NCBI GenBank assembly: GCA_025201765.1
Contig: MU623347.1
Location: 186,001 to 250,000, forward strand
Direction: 5' to 3'
DNA length: 64,000 nucleotides
Source of the DNA: Daldinia sp. FL1419
Taxonomy: Eukaryota; Ascomycota; Sordariomycetes; Xylariales; Hypoxylaceae
This document shows positions 58,909-64,000 of the stretch, piece after piece. The position numbers and the translations under genes were made by a program. Numbering within the stretch: position 1 is the first letter of the stretch; each line of letters opens with the position of its first letter. Below the pieces are notes generated by a model that was given only the letters and a program-made list of their open reading frames with translations, was not told where the DNA came from and did not search any database.

Positions 58909-60109
58909 TTAATCGGCGAGTTTGAACTCAAAATCATCATCCTCATCTACACAAGGACTTTTGAGCGTACTTCCCGCAAGGAGGTCATCGTCGTCTTCAT
59001 CCTCTTCGGGGTTGAAGATGGAGAGGAATGGGACTCTCTCCTTCCACTCCTGGTCTTCGGCCGCAATCGCGGCTTGTGTATGAGCGTATAAAGCAGGTTG
59101 ACGTCTGAAGCTAGGTATAGGAAGAGTTGTAGTCTTTTTAGCGGGGATCCTACTGACTTCCACGGACCTGGATACCTTTCGTTGTAATAACTTAGTCGTA
59201 TCATCCATCGATCGAGCTTCAGCAGCCTTCTTCGATCTAATAGTGGAAGGAGCTCTGTTCATCGCGGTTCTCTTAACTCCGAGGGGTGCCCGAACTGGAA
59301 CAGAGCTCGCCTTCTTAGTGGGCTCCGGCTCCTCTTTGACACCCCACTCGATGCTGTCGATTTCTTCCTGGATACGTCTGTCGCATTCCTCCATTGCCTT
59401 TCGGTTTCTTTCCTCCAACTCCTTGTCGGCCAGCGAGACGCCACTCTCATCAACCGGGTTAAAATAGTAGTCATAATAACCCTTAAATAAGTTCTCTGGC
59501 TTTAGGGCGTCAAACTTAAGGGCGCCGTCGGGGAACACGTCAGACTCGTAAGGAAGATCCTTGGGTTTAGGAGGACAATATTCAATTTCCTCTTCACTTA
59601 ACGGGTCTGTCTCGGTGTGGACTACCAACTTCTGCAACTCGGCTTGCGGCTGCTTCTGCTTAGGCCGAATGGTTCCTGGCGCCTTACCCTGGGACTTAGC
59701 ATTAACTGTCTGAGAACCTTTCGCTTTCGCGTTAGTAGTCTTGTCACCTAGAGGTGCTCTGCTTCGCGGGCCTACTCGTATGCGTCAGTCCCGATGGGGA
59801 TTCTAAAAAATTCAAGGGTTAAACAATAGAGCGCATACCTGAAGGCGTGGCAAGATTAGCCCTATTCACACTTTTGCCTCCCTTTGACGTGAGAGCATTC
59901 TCATTGCCTCTTGATCTGCCGCCGAGGATGCTCTTGGCACCACCTGCACCATTTTCGTCGTTCAGAGGTACTTTAATAGGCGTGTTTGCATATCTTGCAC
60001 CGGGTGTCTTGGGTTGGAGCTGACGCTTCACTTGGCCTTGTTGTTGCTTCAGGGCAGCACCGTTCTGGTGGCTAAATGCCAGGTTTTCTTGATCTCGAGC
60101 AGCTAGCAT
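58909..60109 (-). CDS. cut2: Securin (Cut2/Pds1-like separase inhibitor)
   Basis: Exons 59839-60109 and 58909-59771 total 1134 bases (377 aa), like yeast Pds1 (373). The protein is mostly disordered: basic N-terminal half, acidic C-terminal half. It carries a QEN motif (DQENLAF, KEN-box-like) at residues 7-9 and two RxxL destruction boxes, RAPLGDKTTN and RAPLGVKRT, closely resembling S. pombe Cut2 RAPLG. The central EIEYCPPKPKDLPYESDVFP resembles the separase-binding pseudosubstrate stretch of fungal securins (EIEY-PP). Securin holds separase inactive until the APC/C degrades it at anaphase. The ATG at 60109 was chosen because the frame upstream opens only at TTG. The family is poorly conserved, so the call rests on motif arrangement, length and charge pattern. 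Divergent from tropomyosin. Confidence 0.72.
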
Positions 60110-60940
60110 CGTGGGCAAGGCAGATAGGGAGGATTAGGCGGCAATTACGGGCTATGACTCCCTGTGAACCGAATGCGATGTCGTAATTACTGTATGTTTA
60201 CGTCTGTATTGTTGAGGAGAGCCAACTCCCCATCAGCACAGACTATAAACTCTAGCCTCTAGCAACGAACGAATTGTAAATGATTGGTGATTGGTAGCGT
60301 AATGTTGAAATTGGAGAGTAATATTTGGCGGTGGACAAATTATTGATGAGATGGATCCGTTGTTCGCCTCGCCCTCATTTCTGAAGGGAATGGATTAACT
60401 AAATGTTATTCTAACTCTATTTGGGTGAAATGGCAGTTGCCAAAGCAACATACCTCTAGATCGAGTACTTGGGTACTTAGACCCCTTCCAGTACCTAGGT
60501 CCAGTCTACCAGTGCCCTTATGCAACTTAGTACAGTGTCAGAGCTAGCAAGTGCTTACGGTATAATTACTACCAAATTAAACTTATTATTACGAGAAAGA
60601 CCCACATGTGACAACGCTCGAGACACTGTGCGCCCAAAACAAATCATGAGACGGGGTCCCTCTATCCCCTATCGGTCACTTTCCAGGGCAATAAGGGAAG
60701 GCGGGGCAATCTTAGTACCAACCCACTCGCCGTACATATGAAATTCCACGACTATCCATTCTGTCTAGTTCTGGTTGATCAATTATTCAACGAGCTCCTT
60801 TCCCTTATTCTCCTTCAAAGTCTTTAGCCTGCCTTCGTTGCCTAACTAATCCCAAAACCACCACCTGTTTTACCAGTTATTCCTGTTGACCTTTTTTTTA
60901 CCTTTTCACTTTAGCTTTCCTTCTAAACAAGCATACCAAA
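60110..60940. promoter_or_regulatory. Divergent promoter region securin / TPM1
   Basis: 831 bases between two divergent start codons. The TPM1 side is pyrimidine rich over the last 160 bases (60780-60930). No specific binding site recognised. Confidence 0.5.
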
Positions 60941-61684
60941 ATGGCCGACCGCATCAGAGAGGTGAGTTTTAAGATTCCGTCTCTCAGATTTCCCCTTTTA
61001 CCCCACCATCGAGGCAGAGCGCGATATCAAAGGGGGTACTCGAGACCGAGCTACAAAATGCTACAAAGTTTATCAAGGCAACCTTCCGAGACATATTTTC
61101 ATATCTACATATTAATCTACAATGATATTAACATATAGCCTTTCTCTAGAGAATGAACCAGCTCCGTCTGGAGGCTGACGAATCCGCTGCCAAAGTCGAA
61201 GAGTTGCAGGCTAAGGTTAAGGCTCTTGAGCAGGAGAACCTCGCCAAGGAGCAAGAGATCACCTCCCTTTCCCACAAGAATGGCCTCCTCGAGGCCGAGA
61301 ACGAGAAGCTCGATACCAACATCAAGGATCTGAAGAAGACTGCCGATGAGGGCTTGCAACATGGTACGCAGAACGAAACCCTCCAACGAAGACTTCAGCT
61401 GCTTGAAGAAGAAGCCGAGGAGGCAGACAAGACCCTCCGTGAGACAAATGAGAAGTAAGTCGCCAACCGCGCCTAAGATATTTAAGGGGTATACGGGTTT
61501 CTAACAGTTACAAAACTACAGGCTCCGCCAGACTGACGTGAAAGCCGGCCATTTTGAGCGCAAGGTACAGGCGTTGGAGAACGAGCGAGACCAGTGGGAG
61601 ACGAAGTACGAGGAGATGTCCAAGAAGTACCAGGGTCTCCAGAAGGAGTTGGAGGACCTCCAGGCCGAGATCAGCAACATCTAG
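60941..61684 (+). CDS. TPM1: Tropomyosin
   Basis: Actin-cable-binding coiled-coil dimer that stabilises formin-made filaments and supports myosin V transport. Exons 60941-60961, 61150-61454 and 61522-61684 total 489 bases (162 aa), the size of A. nidulans TpmA and S. pombe Cdc8 (161). Begins MADRIRERMNQLRLEADES and is heptad patterned throughout, with Leu/Ala at core positions and no proline. Ends KKYQGLQKELEDLQAEISNI. The first exon is only seven codons and is followed by a 188-base intron. It functionally matches the class V myosin at 6477-11594, though the two genes are far apart. Confidence 0.95.
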
Positions 61685-61961
61685 GGCGGTTTTACGTTCG
61701 TCGAGACCGGTGTCGCGAGATGTCGAGGCTGTGCCTTAGAGGCCAAAGATTTTCTTTTATTTTGACAGCACTGACACTATGTCAACTTATACGGCGGAGG
61801 CTTTGCGTGGTCGACCGAACCCTACCGACAATTTTGAAAGGGACAGCAATGTCGCAGTGGTAGTTGAAGAGAAGTCAAGTTTAGGGCATGTTTATTTGGT
61901 GGACGTTTTATGTTGGTATTTGCAGCAGCAGAACCCGCGAGACGGATAGAGAATGCGCTAA

Positions 61962-62686
61962 TCAACCACTTGGTTTCCTTCTAATCTTGGCTGCTTTCTG
62001 TTTCCTCTGATTTAATTGCCTTTCCGACTTGGTCTCGTATCTGAATTTTGGTTTCTTCTTCTTGGGCGGCCTGACTTTCTCCTTGCTTCCTGGGGGAGCA
62101 TGTTCCGAGTCTCGTTTTTCCGTCTCTTGATCATCCTCGCTCGACTCTTCCTCTGGCTTAGAGCTCGATAATCCATCCTTAGATACGTTGACCGACTCTA
62201 TTGTGACCGTAGTGTAACGCTCTTCGTCGATGTATTCTTCCTCGTGATCAACGGGTTCCAGCGCAGGCGTATCCTGGAATCCTCCCCATTCGTCCGCCTC
62301 GTCATCCGAAGCCTCTCCTCCACCCACGTAGCCCGCCTCTTGTGCTTGCTTCAGTATAGCATTAACGTTTTGTACGTGCTCTTCGACTTCTCTCTTCCGG
62401 TCTTCGCGTAACTATAAAGCGGGTTGTATTAGTGAAGCTAGTAGCGTTGGTTTTCTTATTCAGTTCAGCATACCTGCTTTCTAAGCTCAATCTTTTCCTG
62501 CCTAGCCCTCTGAGCGGCCTGTTCCTGCGCATTTTTTATTCTTTGCAATTTGCGCTTATGGAAACCGGTCAAGTAATCGGCGCGAGCATCGTTATCGAAC
62601 TTGATCTCTTCGATCGAATGCTGAGCTTTGCGTTTCTTGGGTGGCGGTACAAGCAGGCCCTTCTTCGGTCGAGGGCGCGCAAACAT
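61962..62686 (-). CDS. RRP17: Rrp17/Nol12-type nucleolar rRNA-processing protein
   Basis: Exons 62474-62686 and 61962-62411 total 663 bases (220 aa); yeast Rrp17 is 235. The N-terminus MFARPRPKKG precedes the family signature EEIKFDNDARADYLTGFHKRK, where the acidic, Asp-containing stretch is followed by a basic helix rich in Arg, Gln and Lys. The middle is acidic and the C-terminus strongly basic (RPPKKKKPKFRYETKSERQ), fitting a nucleolar RNA-binding protein. Yeast Rrp17 is a 5'-3' exonuclease trimming 5.8S and 25S ends; activity here is inferred. Tail-to-tail with TPM1 (277 bases) and head-to-head with BIG1 (455 bases). Confidence 0.85.
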
Positions 62687-63141
62687 TATCTTCAGGTCGC
62701 AAACGGGAGAATATGATATGGGCTAGGAGTAAAAATAATAGAGATTTCGGTACCAGCTTAAAGCAAAGACCGGCCAAAAATACAAGAAATATCGAGGTGA
62801 AAGTGTTAATTGCAGCTCGAAGCCACCGATAACAAATTTTAGTGGCTTGGACAATTGCGTCTAGTTCATTAATTTAGCATCTTCTGATTGGTCCCGCTTC
62901 GCATATTTGGCGTCTGGCCTGCTAAGTTTCAGCGCATTTGGGGGACCCTGCAGAAGCCTACAGCCTCCAAATGACGCCGTAACTTGTACCCGGAGTTTGA
63001 TAAGCCGGAACATGCCGTGTTTCTAAACGGGTCAAACGTCAACTTCCAAAGAGCTACGCTTCCGTCCTCTGAGCTCAAGCCCCGTCTTACGTATTTCATC
63101 ATTCAACCAACAACTATTTTCCCAAGACGCCCGATATCACA
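62687..63141. promoter_or_regulatory. Divergent promoter region RRP17 / BIG1
   Basis: 455 bases between divergent start codons. No specific site recognised. Confidence 0.5.
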
Positions 63142-64000
63142 ATGCGTCTCTCACGAACTGCCGCAGCGCTGGTAGCGTGCAGCGCTTCTGCGCAAGCATT
63201 TTCAGACTCTTCCCCTATCGTTATGTTCTCAAGTGCTAGGTACGCAACACAACTATTATCACCCCTTCGCCTCGCATAGACAACGTAACTAATCGCGTAT
63301 AACAAACCAGCCTGGATGTTCCAGCCGACGGGAAACTAATACAATCGAATTCCGAAGCCTTCGCGACTCTCCAACAGCTCCTCAAAGGTTGCCCGACCGA
63401 CCGATATCTCATCGTCTCGCAGCCGAATCTAAATAGGGCCAAGCTAGTCGGTGATGCAGTTCCGAACCTCCTTCGCTACAATGACAAGGCACAGAGTCGC
63501 TACTCACTTCCGGAAGTGATTGGAGAGTTAAACACAGACGATGTAGTAGCATATGTGAAGAAGTCCTGCAAGGGAAAGACGGACTTGTACGTGGAGCAAC
63601 TCGAAATGACGCCCCTACCATCCGCCAACGACGCCCATACGTTAGGAGAAAATGGTAAATACGGTTATCGACCTTGCTACGGGGATAAGTTGCTGACGGG
63701 ATACAGATGATGAGCTTGGCATGGTGCTCGAGCAATTCGACAGAGAAGGCTCTTACACGGTCATCTACACGGGTACTCCGCGAAAGGAGATTCCCCGGAC
63801 CTATACGGCCTCGTTTCAAGATGGCATGCCCACAGAATTGAAGAGGGACGTCCAGTCCGCCCAAAAGAGGGCTATTAATAACTCTAATAACCTTCCTCTA
63901 TTTGAAAAGTACCAATACTTCTCGACAGGCCAGTCTTCGATTAACTCCTTGCGATAAGATTCCCCTGCTAACAAACATACAGGCATCTTCACGGCTCTCG
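63142..64000 (+). CDS. BIG1: ER membrane protein Big1 (beta-1,6-glucan / V-ATPase assembly), partial
   Basis: Partial gene cut by the window edge. Exons 63142-63239, 63311-63654, 63707-63928 and 63983 onward; phases agree. Starts with a signal peptide (MRLSRTAAALVACSASAQAF) and continues with a luminal domain (SSPIVMFSSASLD, YLIVSQPNLNRAKLV, FDREGSYTVIYTGT). The last visible part, FEKYQYFSTGIFTAL, resembles the start of the C-terminal membrane span in Big1/Voa1 proteins. Yeast Big1 is needed for cell-wall beta-1,6-glucan; the domain is shared with V-ATPase assembly factor Voa1, so either role is possible. The last intron (63929-63982) appears to use a GC donor, with branch CTAAC and acceptor ACAG. 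Confidence 0.75.

Noticed and set aside
1..64000. Transposons, retroelements, CRISPR arrays, secondary-metabolite clusters
   Set aside because: No transposase, reverse transcriptase, integrase, PKS or NRPS motifs, no long terminal repeats and no regularly spaced repeats were seen.

Overview
The window is nuclear DNA of a filamentous ascomycete (Pezizomycotina, probably a Sordariomycete). The genes carry short GT-AG introns, mostly about 50-120 bases, often with CTAAC/CTGAC-type branch points. Proteins such as tropomyosin TPM1, INO80 subunit IES1, Nap1 ending in CKQS and the Yor1-type ABCC pump read as their fungal forms. Spacers are long (0.3-2.8 kb) and rich in TACCTA/TAGGTA words. I identify 19 protein genes and one ankyrin pseudogene. 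For nearly all spliced genes the exon lengths sum to a whole number of codons.

Layout: 0-6 kb holds a ZUFSP/Mug105-type deubiquitinase (+), inosine triphosphate pyrophosphatase (-) and Fap7/AK6 (-). From 6 to 20 kb, all on the minus strand, are class V myosin, D-3-phosphoglycerate dehydrogenase (its first intron holds an assembly gap between poly-G and poly-C) and Nap1. From 21 to 30 kb are a P5B ATPase (+, 16 exons), Rrp9 (-) and proteasome beta-4 (+). From 32 to 40 kb are Ded1 (+), Ies1 (+) and the ankyrin pseudogene (-). From 42 to 53 kb are a Yor1-type ABC transporter (+), a Csi2-like membrane protein (-) and Fcf1 (+). From 53 to 64 kb are Set1 (-), securin (-), tropomyosin (+), Rrp17/Nol12 (-) and Big1 (+, running off the right edge).

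The genes are mainly housekeeping: small-subunit and rRNA processing (Fap7, Rrp9, Fcf1, Rrp17), translation (Ded1), chromatin (Nap1, Ies1, Set1), actin transport (Myo2, Tpm1), proteolysis (beta-4, Zup1, securin) and transport (P5B ATPase, Yor1). There is no operon-like or secondary-metabolite cluster, no intact transposon, CRISPR array or convincing tRNA. Several gene pairs are head-to-head (Nap1/P5B, Rrp9/beta-4, Csi2/Fcf1, securin/Tpm1, Rrp17/Big1).

I did not find a clearly new system. The observations most worth checking are long, strand-specific ATG-free leaders upstream of DED1, NAP1, CSI2 and SER33; a NAP1 terminal intron that decides whether the protein carries a CaaX box; a start codon split by an intron in PRE1; a probable GC-AG intron in BIG1 and a 35-base intron in the P5B ATPase; the dissectable decay of the ankyrin gene; and a securin with two destruction boxes that similarity searches may miss.
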